Assembly: GCA_947446645.1 (NCBI GenBank)
Contig: CANFHA010000021.1
Location: 1 to 64,000 of the forward strand
Length of the DNA: 64,000 nucleotides
Reading direction: 5' to 3'
Origin: Chitinophagaceae bacterium
GTDB lineage: Bacteria; Bacteroidota; Bacteroidia; Chitinophagales; Chitinophagaceae
The notes under the pieces: model-generated
Told to the model about the DNA's origin: nothing
The model's database searches: none
The model's input: the letters and a program-made list of their open reading frames with translations, nothing else
Translations under genes and position numbers: made by a program
Part shown: one piece after another, positions 8,393-17,247 of the stretch
Layout: every line of letters starts with the position of its first letter
Numbering within the stretch: the stretch's first letter is position 1

Positions 8393-10978
8393 CTAATAAC
8401 GAATATTTGATTCAAAATTTAATGCTAATTCTCTAAGGGCAGGCAATTTTGCCTTTTCTTCAAACCACCTCCTATTCCCAAATAAAAGTAATTTGTGTCT
8501 TGCTCTTGTCAATGCCACATTCAACCTGTTAGGGCTATTGAAGTGTGCGTCTTTGGTATATTTCGTAAAACCAAGTAATACATAGTCTGCTTCCTGCCCC
8601 TGAAATTTGTCAACCGTGTAAAGAAAAATATCTGCGTTATACTTATGAAACTTTGAGAAATAGCCCTGATTAGTAATTCTTCTGATTCTTTTTCTTAGTT
8701 CATTTTCTTGATTCAAATAGAAGGTTAGCACTGCCACTTCATATTTTTCACCATTCAACTTGGGATTTTCTCGAGTCCAATCTAAAAATTTCTCAAGTTC
8801 AAAGCACATATCATCGACTTCGCGTGGATTAAAAATTTTGCCGTTAGTCCAATTGAGAAAATTACTTAACTCTCTTTTAAAGAACTTATTATGCTGATTG
8901 TTATATTTTAAAAACCAATTTTCTAATTCACGATGGTTTTTCTCGAATGGGAGGGTACAATCATAATTATTGTGGATCCATTTTACAACAGGTTGATTTG
9001 CCAAATATTTCCAACCTCTATCTTGTAAAACCGTGTTGGCTGATTGTAGATTGTTTTGATAAAAGTTCTCCCTTGATGTTCTTGCTATGTCAGGGTGCAT
9101 CCTATGTTGGTAACTAAGTGATACAAACCTGCTCTTTTTATACTCAGCATGAAACCCATCACTCAGCACTCTGTTGTTTCGCTGCCCTTCTCCCTTGCCG
9201 ATTCCATTTTGTAATAATTCTAGTATGGAAGGAAATACTAACCGCTTTATTTGGTTAATATCATTCCGAATTTTAAACGGAATAAGGTAGTTTAACTCAT
9301 TTTCTATGTTTTGAAATTCTGCACCGGCACTTCTGAAACTAAAGCTCTGGTTTAATCGGCTCGCGACCATGTCAGCCCACTCTTCTTGTCTGCAATCAAA
9401 AACATAGTGAGGAGGGATTTTAAAAGTTTTTCTAAGGTAATTTTGCCGATATCTCTGTGTATTCCCGACTGTGTCGGCATTAATGAAAATGCATTTTACT
9501 TGAACGTTACTCAGTAAACGCTCTCGGGTAATTCTGTCGGAACTTGCAATTATTACATCGGAGGAATTGATTTTGGTCACGCTATTTTCGTCAGCTTCCC
9601 AATCTTTGTTTACAGTTTCAATGATTAGTTCACCATTATCAATTAGTGTTCGTTCAATGTCAGGATTTTGGTCTGTGAAATAAACTTTTAGACAATCGTT
9701 AAATTTTCCATCGTCTAATTTTGCTTTAATTTCAAACTGCCTTACGATTGCTTTTTGAGTCTCTTCATCCAACATTCGTGCAATATTTTCAGAGACATAA
9801 TCACTTTCTACATAAGGTGAGAGTTGTTTTACATCTCCGACTAAAATCCATTTTTTCGCGTGAAGCGCAGGAACGATAAAGTCGGAGAACGTTACTTTTG
9901 ATGCTTCATCGACTACTAGCACATCAAAACTTGCCCCTTGTTTGTTAGCTCGAATATCAGGGTGTTGTAGTATTCCAATCATCGTTCCTGCAACAAGATT
10001 TGCGGAATCAAGGATTATTTTTTCGACAGGATCTGTTCCTCTGCCATCTTTAGAAAAGAGATTTTCTAAAAGAAATTTTTGACTTTCAAGTTCCTGATTC
10101 TTAAGTACGTGTTTCTCGATTTCGGATTTGTATGTCGCAACAAGATTATTAAGCAGATAGGGTCTAACACTTTCCTTTACTGGCTTATCATATCTGCTTA
10201 TTCTGACTGGAACAATTTCTTTGTCGCATATATCCTTATATCTGCCTTTTACTCTTTCAATAACATTATCGATTGCTGCGTGCGTTGCTGAGCAAAGTAA
10301 GATTCTTTTTCCTTCTGCTGCCAACTGCCAGATTAGTTCAATGATTGTAGTGGTCTTGCCCGAACCCGGTGGACCTTCAAGAAGTGCGAAATCGTTTGTT
10401 TGTAAACTCTTTAAAACAAATTCTTGTTGTTGGGACACTCCACTTTTTGCTCCATCAGTTAGAATTTGCCAAATGCACTCACTCGGCTCGTAATCTTGCC
10501 GCCAAAAATTATCGTCGGGTGAACCGAATAAGTTAAGAAGTGGTCGGTGTTCGCTTAATGGCTGATAACGAAGGGTGTCAAGTGCTCTTTTTTGTTGCTC
10601 AAGTTGGTATGTATCCGGCTTTAAGTAAATGGTGTCCCCTTCAATGTCTGCTTCGAGTATTAGATAATTTTCATCTTCGTTTTGATCTTTTATGTTTATT
10701 CCGTCAGAAAAAAGAAAAGACTTGTTTTGATCATAAACTATTTTAGTATTCTCACTAAATAGTGTTTCAACAGCTTTTTCCGTTCTCTTATCAACTTGGG
10801 GATTGGGGATATATCTTGTTTCCCCATTTATTGTTACCCGGCTCACTTTTATCGCTAACGTTTCTTTTTTCAGGAAATCAATGGACTTTGTGATAAAATC
10901 AGTGTATCGATTAATATCATGGTTTGCATTTCGCAGAACCCAGTTTTCAACGCCCGTATTTAAATGGAACAAGTTCAT
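8393..10978 (-). CDS. SF1 helicase (COG1112/UPF1-like), first gene of defence-like operon
   Basis: This 861-residue superfamily 1 helicase has intact motifs in order. Motif I is GPPGSGKTT (202-210), Ia-like ATHAAIDNVI follows, motif II is DEAS (357-360), motif III GDVKQLSP (391-398), motif IV-like SYQHRMHPDI (622-631), motif V DKFQGQEAD (790-798) and motif VI LNVALTRAR (819-827). A long insert separates motifs III and IV. This architecture matches AAA_11/AAA_12 helicases found in Mokosh and other defence loci. There is no kinase or nuclease domain in the same chain. The frame stays open for 25 codons upstream of the first ATG and looks coding (ISGDDKTFNYLAYLHC), but it holds no canonical start, so the N-terminus is uncertain. 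Confidence 0.88.
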   Translation of the reverse strand: MNLFHLNTGVENWVLRNANHDINRYTDFITKSIDFLKKETLAIKVSRVTINGETRYIPNPQVDKRTEKAVETLFSENTKIVYDQNKSFLFSDGINIKDQNEDENYLILEADIEGDTIYLKPDTYQLEQQKRALDTLRYQPLSEHRPLLNLFGSPDDNFWRQDYEPSECIWQILTDGAKSGVSQQQEFVLKSLQTNDFALLEGPPGSGKTTTIIELIWQLAAEGKRILLCSATHAAIDNVIERVKGRYKDICDKEIVPVRISRYDKPVKESVRPYLLNNLVATYKSEIEKHVLKNQELESQKFLLENLFSKDGRGTDPVEKIILDSANLVAGTMIGILQHPDIRANKQGASFDVLVVDEASKVTFSDFIVPALHAKKWILVGDVKQLSPYVESDYVSENIARMLDEETQKAIVRQFEIKAKLDDGKFNDCLKVYFTDQNPDIERTLIDNGELIIETVNKDWEADENSVTKINSSDVIIASSDRITRERLLSNVQVKCIFINADTVGNTQRYRQNYLRKTFKIPPHYVFDCRQEEWADMVASRLNQSFSFRSAGAEFQNIENELNYLIPFKIRNDINQIKRLVFPSILELLQNGIGKGEGQRNNRVLSDGFHAEYKKSRFVSLSYQHRMHPDIARTSRENFYQNNLQSANTVLQDRGWKYLANQPVVKWIHNNYDCTLPFEKNHRELENWFLKYNNQHNKFFKRELSNFLNWTNGKIFNPREVDDMCFELEKFLDWTRENPKLNGEKYEVAVLTFYLNQENELRKRIRRITNQGYFSKFHKYNADIFLYTVDKFQGQEADYVLLGFTKYTKDAHFNSPNRLNVALTRARHKLLLFGNRRWFEEKAKLPALRELALNFESNIRY

Positions 10979-11131
10979 GCAGTGAAGATAGGCAAGATAA
11001 TTAAATGTCTTATCGTCTCCACTAATAGTAATGCTGGATAGTGTTCGTGTTATTTAAAACCTGTTAAAAACTGCTCAATTGCCCTCAAATCTTCCATGAA
11101 AAAGTTCGAAGTTTGGCAACCCACGCGCACA

Positions 11132-11168
11132 AAAAAAGACAAATCGGATTAGCTGGTTTGTCTTTTTT
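11132..11168 (-). terminator. Hairpin terminator, AAAAAAGACAAA stem
   Basis: A 12-bp perfect inverted repeat, AAAAAAGACAAA and TTTGTCTTTTTT, encloses a 13-nt loop. The stem itself ends in A and T runs, so it could act on either strand. It lies between dnaB and the helicase operon, downstream of the stronger dnaB terminator on the minus strand, and would insulate the operon from dnaB read-through. Confidence 0.55.
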
Positions 11169-11187
11169 GTTTTTGGCGCGTTTTAGC

Positions 11188-11221
11188 AAAAAAAAGCGAA
11201 GCAGCTATCGCTCTTCGCTTT
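11188..11221 (-). terminator. dnaB terminator
   Basis: A 9-bp stem (AAAGCGAAG with CTTCGCTTT) with an 11-nt loop is followed on the minus strand by a run of eight T. It begins 17 bp past the dnaB stop, as expected for an intrinsic terminator of that gene. Confidence 0.75.
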
Positions 11222-11237
11222 CTAATTTTCCTTGTTA

Positions 11238-12920
11238 TTAAAACGGCGCATCCTCATCCGGTGGCGGCGTCTTCTTGAACGGTGTGCCGCTGCCAAAATC
11301 ATCGTCGTCCCAGTTGGTGTCATTTACTTTCGACTGTAATGTCTGAAAGCCGCTGGCTGGTACATATAGCTTTGAGCCGCCAAAGTCGCTGGTATCGCGG
11401 CGTATGCCTGCACTTGGGTTTTCCCGCGGTGGGGTAGGTCCGCCCTGGTTGCCGCCACTGCCGCCACCATTGAAGCCGCCGCCGCCAGCTCCTAGTTGAT
11501 TGAAGCGGTTATCTTCCAGGTCTACAAATTTCTGGTATTCTTTTATGAAGCGCACCTTCACAGTGCCTGTGCTACCATTTCTGTGTTTTGCAATATGTAT
11601 ATGGGTTTCACCCTCTATGGTCTGTCCCATTTCATCATTGTTGATGCCGTAATATTCCGGGCGATACAGGAACATAACCATATCCGCATCCTGCTCTATC
11701 GCGCCCGATTCACGCAGGTCACTCAGCTGGGGTACTTTCGATTCCTTTCTTGTTTCTACGGAACGGTTAAGCTGAGACAGCGCTATTATAGGCACTTCCA
11801 GCTCTTTTGCAAGTGCCTTCAGGTCGCGCGATATCTTACTGATTTCCTGCTCACGGTTGCCGCCTTTCTCTATACTGGCCTGCATCAGCTGCAGGTAGTC
11901 GATCAGTATCATCTGTATATTGTGCTTTTGCTTCAGCCTCCTGGCTTTGGCACGGAGCTCAAATATGTTCAGCGCCGCCTGGTCATCAATAAATATCTTG
12001 GCCTGCGCCAGCTTGGTCATACGTTGCGACATCTGCACAAACTCATGCTCTGCCATTTTACCACGGGTTATGGCCTCCATATGCACTTCGCTTACACAGC
12101 TCAGCATCCTTTTTACTATCTGGCCTGCACCCATTTCAAGCGAGAAAAGTGCCACCGGAAACTGCTTGCCGGCATTCATGGCAGCATTCATGGCCAGGTT
12201 CAGGGTGAATGCCGTTTTACCCACCGCCGGACGGGCGGCAAGTATGATAAGATCGGTTTTTTGCCAGCCGCCGGTAAGTGCATCCAGCTCTTTAAACAGC
12301 GATGGCACGCCGGTAATATCATCAGTTTTTTTCCTGTTCTCCTCTATTTCAGCTACTGTTTTTATTAATACTTCGTTCAGGCTCTTAAAGTTCTTACGCA
12401 GGTGTTTGTCCGTGATCTCGTATAGGCCCGATTCGGCTTTATCCAGCAGGTCAAACACGTCCGTGCTGTCTTCATAAGCATCGCTGATGACTGACCCGCT
12501 GATACGGATAAGTTCGCGCTGAATGAATTTCTCCATCACGATGCGTGCATGCGCTTCTACGTGTGCGCTGGAGAGAACGCTCATTGTAAGGCGGGTAAGG
12601 TAGTATGCACCGCCTATTATCTCAAGTTCATTTGTCTTGCGTAATTCCTCAGTTATGGTCAGCAGGTCCACCGGTGTGCCCTTATCAAAAAGGCGGCGCA
12701 TTGCAGAGTATATTTTTTGATGTGCATCCACATAAAAACAGTCCTCGCTCTGAATGATTTCCAAAACCTGCGCAAAAGTGTCTTTTTCAAGCATAGATGC
12801 CCCCAGAACTGCTTCTTCGAGTTCAGGAGACTGTGGCGGTATCTTACCATAAACCAGGTTTGTAAGGTCTGGTTTCCGGTTTCGTGTACCGCCAAAATCT
12901 TTTTTAATATTTACTGCCAT
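11238..12920 (-). CDS. dnaB: Replicative DNA helicase DnaB
   Basis: This 560-residue hexameric helicase unwinds DNA at the replication fork. The N-terminal helical domain (PPQSPELEEAVLGASMLE) is followed by the RecA-type core with Walker A ARPAVGKTAF, Walker B MILIDYLQLM, and SQLNRSVETR and LRESGAIEQDADMVMFLYRP. No intein interrupts the core. The C-terminal tail is low-complexity, rich in Gly (FNGGGSGGNQGG), then acidic, as in other Bacteroidota. It is divergent from pheT across a spacer with DnaA-box-like sites. Its terminator lies directly behind it and separates it from the accessory island. Confidence 0.97.
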   Translation of the reverse strand: MAVNIKKDFGGTRNRKPDLTNLVYGKIPPQSPELEEAVLGASMLEKDTFAQVLEIIQSEDCFYVDAHQKIYSAMRRLFDKGTPVDLLTITEELRKTNELEIIGGAYYLTRLTMSVLSSAHVEAHARIVMEKFIQRELIRISGSVISDAYEDSTDVFDLLDKAESGLYEITDKHLRKNFKSLNEVLIKTVAEIEENRKKTDDITGVPSLFKELDALTGGWQKTDLIILAARPAVGKTAFTLNLAMNAAMNAGKQFPVALFSLEMGAGQIVKRMLSCVSEVHMEAITRGKMAEHEFVQMSQRMTKLAQAKIFIDDQAALNIFELRAKARRLKQKHNIQMILIDYLQLMQASIEKGGNREQEISKISRDLKALAKELEVPIIALSQLNRSVETRKESKVPQLSDLRESGAIEQDADMVMFLYRPEYYGINNDEMGQTIEGETHIHIAKHRNGSTGTVKVRFIKEYQKFVDLEDNRFNQLGAGGGGFNGGGSGGNQGGPTPPRENPSAGIRRDTSDFGGSKLYVPASGFQTLQSKVNDTNWDDDDFGSGTPFKKTPPPDEDAPF

Positions 12921-13296
12921 TGTTAGTTAAAATGTTATATAGTAAGTTGTGATGTTCTTTTTATTGTACCCGGGCTTTTGTCTGGCGAAATCAACATGCA
13001 TTTTATTGAAACGCCATTGTTTCAGTATTGGCCATTAACCTACCGGGGAGAGCGAATGTAAACGGAAATTTGAGAGAGGAATTCTTTTTTAATTGTTTAC
13101 TTTTCCCTTGATCACCGAGTCTTATCCACATGTTTTTTTAGGTTACCACCACATTATCAACATAAAGGTCGCACTTTCCACAGTAATCCACAAAGAACAT
13201 TATTTATCAACTGTAAAAATGGTTTTGTTAATGGTTTTATACAGAACCTGCTTTTTGCTATAATCACGAGTTATCTTTGCCAAAATTATTGATTCA
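12921..13296. other. dnaB-pheT spacer with a cluster of DnaA-box-like sites
   Basis: This 376-bp divergent spacer has no gene. Five 9-mers resembling the DnaA box TTATCCACA occur on the plus strand: TTATCCACA (13122-13130, perfect), TTATCAACA (13154), CTTTCCACA (13174), TAATCCACA (13184) and TTATCAACT (13204). Their starts are spaced 32, 20, 10 and 20 bp. AT-rich runs flank the cluster (13086-13108, 13131-13139 and 13213-13240). This is compatible with a replication origin or with DnaA control of dnaB/pheT. No comparison with dnaA position or GC skew was possible. Confidence 0.5.
13272..13279 (+). promoter_or_regulatory. Bacteroidota -7 element of pheT
   Basis: TATCTTTG matches the Bacteroidota -7 consensus TAnnTTTG and lies 17 bp before the pheT ATG. 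No TTTG at the expected -33 distance is present; the nearest upstream TTTG is 14 nt away. Confidence 0.5.
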
Positions 13297-15720
13297 ATGA
13301 TCGTATCGTACCAATGGCTTCTTGAATACCTGCCTGCTGGTCAGGAAGGCCAGCAGGAACCCTTGCCAGTAAACGAATTAAGTAAAATTCTCACTTCTAT
13401 TGGGCTTGAGGTTGAGGCTGTGGAGCCGGTAGAAAGTATCCGGGGAGGCCTGGAAGGGCTGGTAATAGGAGAGGTACTAACCTGCCAGAAACACCCGAAC
13501 GCTGATAAGCTGAGTGTGACCACGGTGAGCCTTGGTGGTGAGCCGGTACAAATAGTGTGCGGAGCGCCCAATGTAGCAGCAGGGCAAAAAGTAGTAGTAG
13601 CGCCGGTTGGCGCCACTGTACACCCAACTGATGGCGAGCCTTTTGCTATTAAAAAGGCTAAGATAAGGGGTGAGGAAAGCTCAGGTATGATATGTGCTGA
13701 AGATGAAATAGGCCTCGGCAAAAGTCATGCAGGTATTATGGTACTGCCTGCAGATGCAGTGGTGGGCACGTTAGCAAAAGAATATTTTAATATCCCGAAG
13801 ACGGACTTTGCAATACATATAGGCCTTACGCCCAACCGGTCTGATGCCAACAGCCACATAGGGGTTGCCCGCGATGTTTGCGCCTATTTGTCCCATCACC
13901 GGGGAACTCGCTATTCTATTAAGACGCCTGTAGTTCCCGGGCTTGGTCAGCAAATGCAGGGAAGCAATATTAAAGTGAACATCCAGGCACCTGTGGCCTG
14001 TCCACGCTACACAGGAATCAGCCTGGAAAATGTAACCGTTGGTCCGTCGCCGGAATGGCTGCAGCAAAGGCTGCAAACCATAGAGGTACGCAGTATCAAC
14101 AATATCGTAGACATCACTAATTATGTGCTTCACGAATACGGCCAGCCACTACATGCCTTTGATGCAGATAAAATAAAGGGTGGCGAAATAAACGTGCGCT
14201 TGCTACCCGAAGGCACTGGCTTCACCGGGCTTGATGGTAAAGAGCGTAAATTGCGTGCTGATGATCTTATGATTTGCGATGCCCAAACACCCCTAGCCAT
14301 GGGCGGCGTTTTTGGAGGCGCTGAAAGTGGTATTACTGCAGCTACAACAAATGTTTTTTTAGAGAGCGCTTATTTCGATCCTAAGCATATCCGCCGCACA
14401 TCGCTGCATCATGGTTTGCGTACCGACGCAGCTACCCATTTCGAAAAGGGTGTGGATATCAACAATGTGCTGCCGGCGCTTATGCGTGCCGCTCAACTTA
14501 TAGTAGATATAGCAGGCGGCAAGATTGCGTCTGGCATAACAGACGAATATCCGCAGCCATTGCAGCCGGTGAAGGTTACAGCTACTTATGCCTATATACA
14601 AATGCTCAGTGGCAAGGAATATAGTCCGGCAGCGATAAAAAATATACTCACAGCATCGGGCTTTGAAATTGAGAAGGAAACATCCGAAGGGTTCACCGTA
14701 GTCGTTCCTTCAAATAAAACGGATGTGTCCCAGCCTGCGGACCTTGTAGAAGAGGTACTGCGCATAGATGGGCTCGACAATATAGAGCTATCCGGCAGGC
14801 TCAATATTGCGCTGACGAAAGGATTGCCAAATGACAGAAGTGAGCGGGAACGAATTTCGGAACTGCTCTGCGGCATGGGGCTGCAGGAGATAGTTACCAA
14901 TTCTATTGTAAACAGTAAGTACTATCCCGGCCGCACCAACCTGGTGCAGATGATCAATAGCCTTAGCAGCGAACTTGATGTTATGCGGCCGTCGCTACTG
15001 GAAGGTGGCCTGGAGGTGATACAGTATAACTGTAATCGCAAGAGCAGCGACCTGAGCCTGTTTGAGTTAGGGAATATATATGCGAAGCAGGATGATAAAT
15101 ATGTGCAGGATGCAAAACTTGCGCTTTGGGTTACCGGCAATGCACGGGTGCCTCAGTGGGACCAGAAAGCGCAGCCAGCCAATATTTTTCACCTCAAAGG
15201 CCTCCTGGCGAATCTCATGGATTATTGCGGCATCCGGAATGTTTCGGTTACCTATTCCGAAGACTATGAGCTTACCGGCAAGTGGAAGAACCAGGTGTTG
15301 TGGTCTGCAAAGAAAGTTACTGCAGCGCGGGTGGCGGAATTCGATATCCGGCAAGATGTTTATTTTGCAGAGATCACCTGGGAACTGTGGTTGAAGGCAA
15401 TGGCTGCAAATAAAATAAGCTATAAAGAAGTGCCAAAATTCCCGGCAGTACAGCGCGACCTTGCAATAATTATAGATAATAGCGTTTCTTATAAACAGGT
15501 GCAGGATGCCACTGAACAGCTGCGGCTTGATGCGCTGCAATCATTTGGTTTGTTTGATGTGTTTGAGAGTGAGAAGCTGGGTAAAGGAAAAAGATCCTAT
15601 GCCCTGAATTATACTTTTCAGCTGCAAGACCGTACTTTGACGGATACGGAAACTGAGCAGTTAATGAAGCGGCTCATGGACGTATACAAAAACAAGCTTA
15701 GCGCACAAATAAGAGAATAA
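13297..15720 (+). CDS. pheT: Phenylalanine-tRNA ligase beta subunit
   Basis: This 807-residue beta subunit of the PheST synthetase charges tRNA-Phe. The N-terminal tRNA-binding OB domain (residues about 45-155, GEVLTCQKHPNADKLSV) is followed by B3/B4 (VRSINNIVDITNYVLHEYGQ), B5, the inactive core (RPSLLEGGLEVIQYN) and the C-terminal anticodon-binding FDX-ACB domain (FPAVQRDLAIIIDNSVSY, then SYALNYTFQLQDRTLTD). The length is normal. It heads an operon: its TAA overlaps the next ATG (TAATG), and three further genes follow without gaps. pheS is not in the window, as is common in this phylum. Confidence 0.97.
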   Translation: MIVSYQWLLEYLPAGQEGQQEPLPVNELSKILTSIGLEVEAVEPVESIRGGLEGLVIGEVLTCQKHPNADKLSVTTVSLGGEPVQIVCGAPNVAAGQKVVVAPVGATVHPTDGEPFAIKKAKIRGEESSGMICAEDEIGLGKSHAGIMVLPADAVVGTLAKEYFNIPKTDFAIHIGLTPNRSDANSHIGVARDVCAYLSHHRGTRYSIKTPVVPGLGQQMQGSNIKVNIQAPVACPRYTGISLENVTVGPSPEWLQQRLQTIEVRSINNIVDITNYVLHEYGQPLHAFDADKIKGGEINVRLLPEGTGFTGLDGKERKLRADDLMICDAQTPLAMGGVFGGAESGITAATTNVFLESAYFDPKHIRRTSLHHGLRTDAATHFEKGVDINNVLPALMRAAQLIVDIAGGKIASGITDEYPQPLQPVKVTATYAYIQMLSGKEYSPAAIKNILTASGFEIEKETSEGFTVVVPSNKTDVSQPADLVEEVLRIDGLDNIELSGRLNIALTKGLPNDRSERERISELLCGMGLQEIVTNSIVNSKYYPGRTNLVQMINSLSSELDVMRPSLLEGGLEVIQYNCNRKSSDLSLFELGNIYAKQDDKYVQDAKLALWVTGNARVPQWDQKAQPANIFHLKGLLANLMDYCGIRNVSVTYSEDYELTGKWKNQVLWSAKKVTAARVAEFDIRQDVYFAEITWELWLKAMAANKISYKEVPKFPAVQRDLAIIIDNSVSYKQVQDATEQLRLDALQSFGLFDVFESEKLGKGKRSYALNYTFQLQDRTLTDTETEQLMKRLMDVYKNKLSAQIRE

Positions 15721-15995
15721 TGGAAGCACTGGACCAACTGGGTAAAAAACTGGATGCAATGCTAAGGCAGTACGCGGTAATAGAGGCGGAGAATAAACGG
15801 CTCAAAGAGACTGTGTCCGAGCAAAGCAAGACAGTGGAGGTGCTAACCAAGAAGCTGACCTCGCTGGAGCATGGAATGGTGAGTGTGCGCCTGGGCAACA
15901 CTACGGATAATGAAGAGGAAAAGGAAAATATGCGCAGGCAGCTGGATAATGTGATTGCCGAAATAGATAAAATATTGAATACACTGAATGACTAG
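15720..15995 (+). CDS. Small coiled-coil protein linked to pheT
   Basis: This 91-residue protein is almost wholly a predicted coiled coil with Leu heptads (LGKKLDAMLRQYAVIEAENK, then LKETVSEQSKTVEVLTKKL) and a helical C-terminus. It has no signal or membrane segment. Small coiled-coil genes sit between pheT and cell-division genes in many Bacteroidota, and a ZapB-like role has been suggested by annotation, but no specific evidence exists here. Its ATG overlaps the pheT stop by 1 nt, and its end overlaps the next gene by 8 nt. Confidence 0.75.
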   Translation: MEALDQLGKKLDAMLRQYAVIEAENKRLKETVSEQSKTVEVLTKKLTSLEHGMVSVRLGNTTDNEEEKENMRRQLDNVIAEIDKILNTLND

Positions 15996-16500
15996 AACAG
16001 GTAAGTATGTTGCAATGATATTGCTCGCTTTGTGTGGTGCCGGCTGGCTGTCATGCACGCAGGAGCGCTCTCCATGCCTCACGCCTAAAATAGCCAGCCT
16101 CAATATAGAGTGCCTGCATCGTCAACTGGACACATCCACCGTATTTGTAGATACAGCCCTTCCTGAAGCCATTTTCGCACCATTAACTAATACGGCTAAT
16201 AACGCAGGTACTATCTATCCGCAGCAGTCTAATTTCACAATTTCGCTTTCGCCCGATAGTACTGTATGTCAATGGTTGTTCACTACCGATTCTTTAAGAC
16301 AGCCATTTGATACGCTTACATTTTTTTATGAGCGCAAGTTGCAATTCATTTCAAATGCCTGCGGGCTCACTTATTTTTATACGCTTGATTCGTTGCATAC
16401 AACTCATTTCAACATAGACTCTGCCCAGATTATTAATACCAGCGTTACCAACAATGTCAATACAAAGCATCTGCAAATATTCATTCATCCTGCTTTTTAG
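15988..16500 (+). CDS. DUF6452 family lipoprotein
   Basis: This 170-residue protein has a lipoprotein signal (hydrophobic MILLALCGAGWLSC, with Cys at about residue 23) and matches DUF6452, a Bacteroidota-only envelope family of unknown role. Typical features are CLTPKIASLNIEC, the central LSPDSTVCQWLF, DTLTFFYERK and the C-terminal VTNNVNTKHLQIFIHP. Its start overlaps the coiled-coil gene, and its 3' end overlaps the DUF6048 gene by 47 nt. DUF6452 and DUF6048 are regularly neighbours, which suggests a shared envelope function. Confidence 0.82.
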   Translation: MTRTGKYVAMILLALCGAGWLSCTQERSPCLTPKIASLNIECLHRQLDTSTVFVDTALPEAIFAPLTNTANNAGTIYPQQSNFTISLSPDSTVCQWLFTTDSLRQPFDTLTFFYERKLQFISNACGLTYFYTLDSLHTTHFNIDSAQIINTSVTNNVNTKHLQIFIHPAF

Positions 16501-17230
16501 CGCAGGCATGCTGTGCGCGGCTGCCCGGGTATCTGCCCAGGCAGCTGATACCACAGCGACAGACACTGTTGCTGCGGCTGCCCCCAGGAAGCCGCATGCA
16601 GGCCGCCAGTTGTGCATTGGTGTAGATCTGGTACACCCGGTAGCTAACTTCTTTTCAACTAACCGATACGGTTATGAGTTTCACGCAGATTTTTACACTC
16701 GCAATGAACTCTACTTGGCAGCAGAGGCAGGCTGGGGTGGCTCTACAGTTGATTATACCGATCTGAAGTACACTACAAACAATCACTTTCTCCGTTTTGG
16801 CTTCAACCGTAGCATACTCAGCCGCGACCGGCCCAACGATTGGGATATGTTGTTTATCGGTTTCCGTGCCGCCGTTGCCGATGTGAATCGTGGCGTGGCT
16901 ACTTTTACGGTTATCGACAGCGTATGGGGCAACAGTACAGGGAATAGTGCAGCAAAGAGTTTTCTTGCCTGCTGGGCCGAAGTAACCGGCGGTATGCGTG
17001 TAGAGTTCTGGAAAGGAATATATGCAGGCTGGAATGTTCGTGGTAAATTCATGCTGAACAGCCGCTCATTCAATGATCTGGCACCGCTGAACATTGCGGG
17101 CTATGGCAAGGGCGATAAAAACGTAGCCTTTGACCTGAACGTGTATCTAAGCTATGGTATAAGGTGGAAAAGGAAATCTGCAGATTCCGAAGCGGGTAAG
17201 CCCATACAGACAACCCCAGTCGAAAAATAG
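16454..17230 (+). CDS. DUF6048 family outer-membrane-like protein
   Basis: This 258-residue protein has a signal peptide (ILLFSAGMLCAAARVSAQA) and alternating beta strands rich in aromatic residues, as in small outer-membrane barrels. It matches DUF6048 (IGVDLVHPVANFFSTNRYGY at the start of the barrel, DWDMLFIGFRAAVADV later). The C-terminal strand is followed by a short Lys-rich tail. Function is unknown. It is the last gene of the pheT operon; the partner DUF6452 gene overlaps it by 47 nt. Confidence 0.8.
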   Translation: MSIQSICKYSFILLFSAGMLCAAARVSAQAADTTATDTVAAAAPRKPHAGRQLCIGVDLVHPVANFFSTNRYGYEFHADFYTRNELYLAAEAGWGGSTVDYTDLKYTTNNHFLRFGFNRSILSRDRPNDWDMLFIGFRAAVADVNRGVATFTVIDSVWGNSTGNSAAKSFLACWAEVTGGMRVEFWKGIYAGWNVRGKFMLNSRSFNDLAPLNIAGYGKGDKNVAFDLNVYLSYGIRWKRKSADSEAGKPIQTTPVEK

Positions 17231-17247
17231 ACTTCAAAAGTTACAAT

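Noticed and set aside
11496-12477. Long plus-strand frames inside dnaB
   Set aside because: They are antisense to an intact, well-conserved gene and show no protein features.
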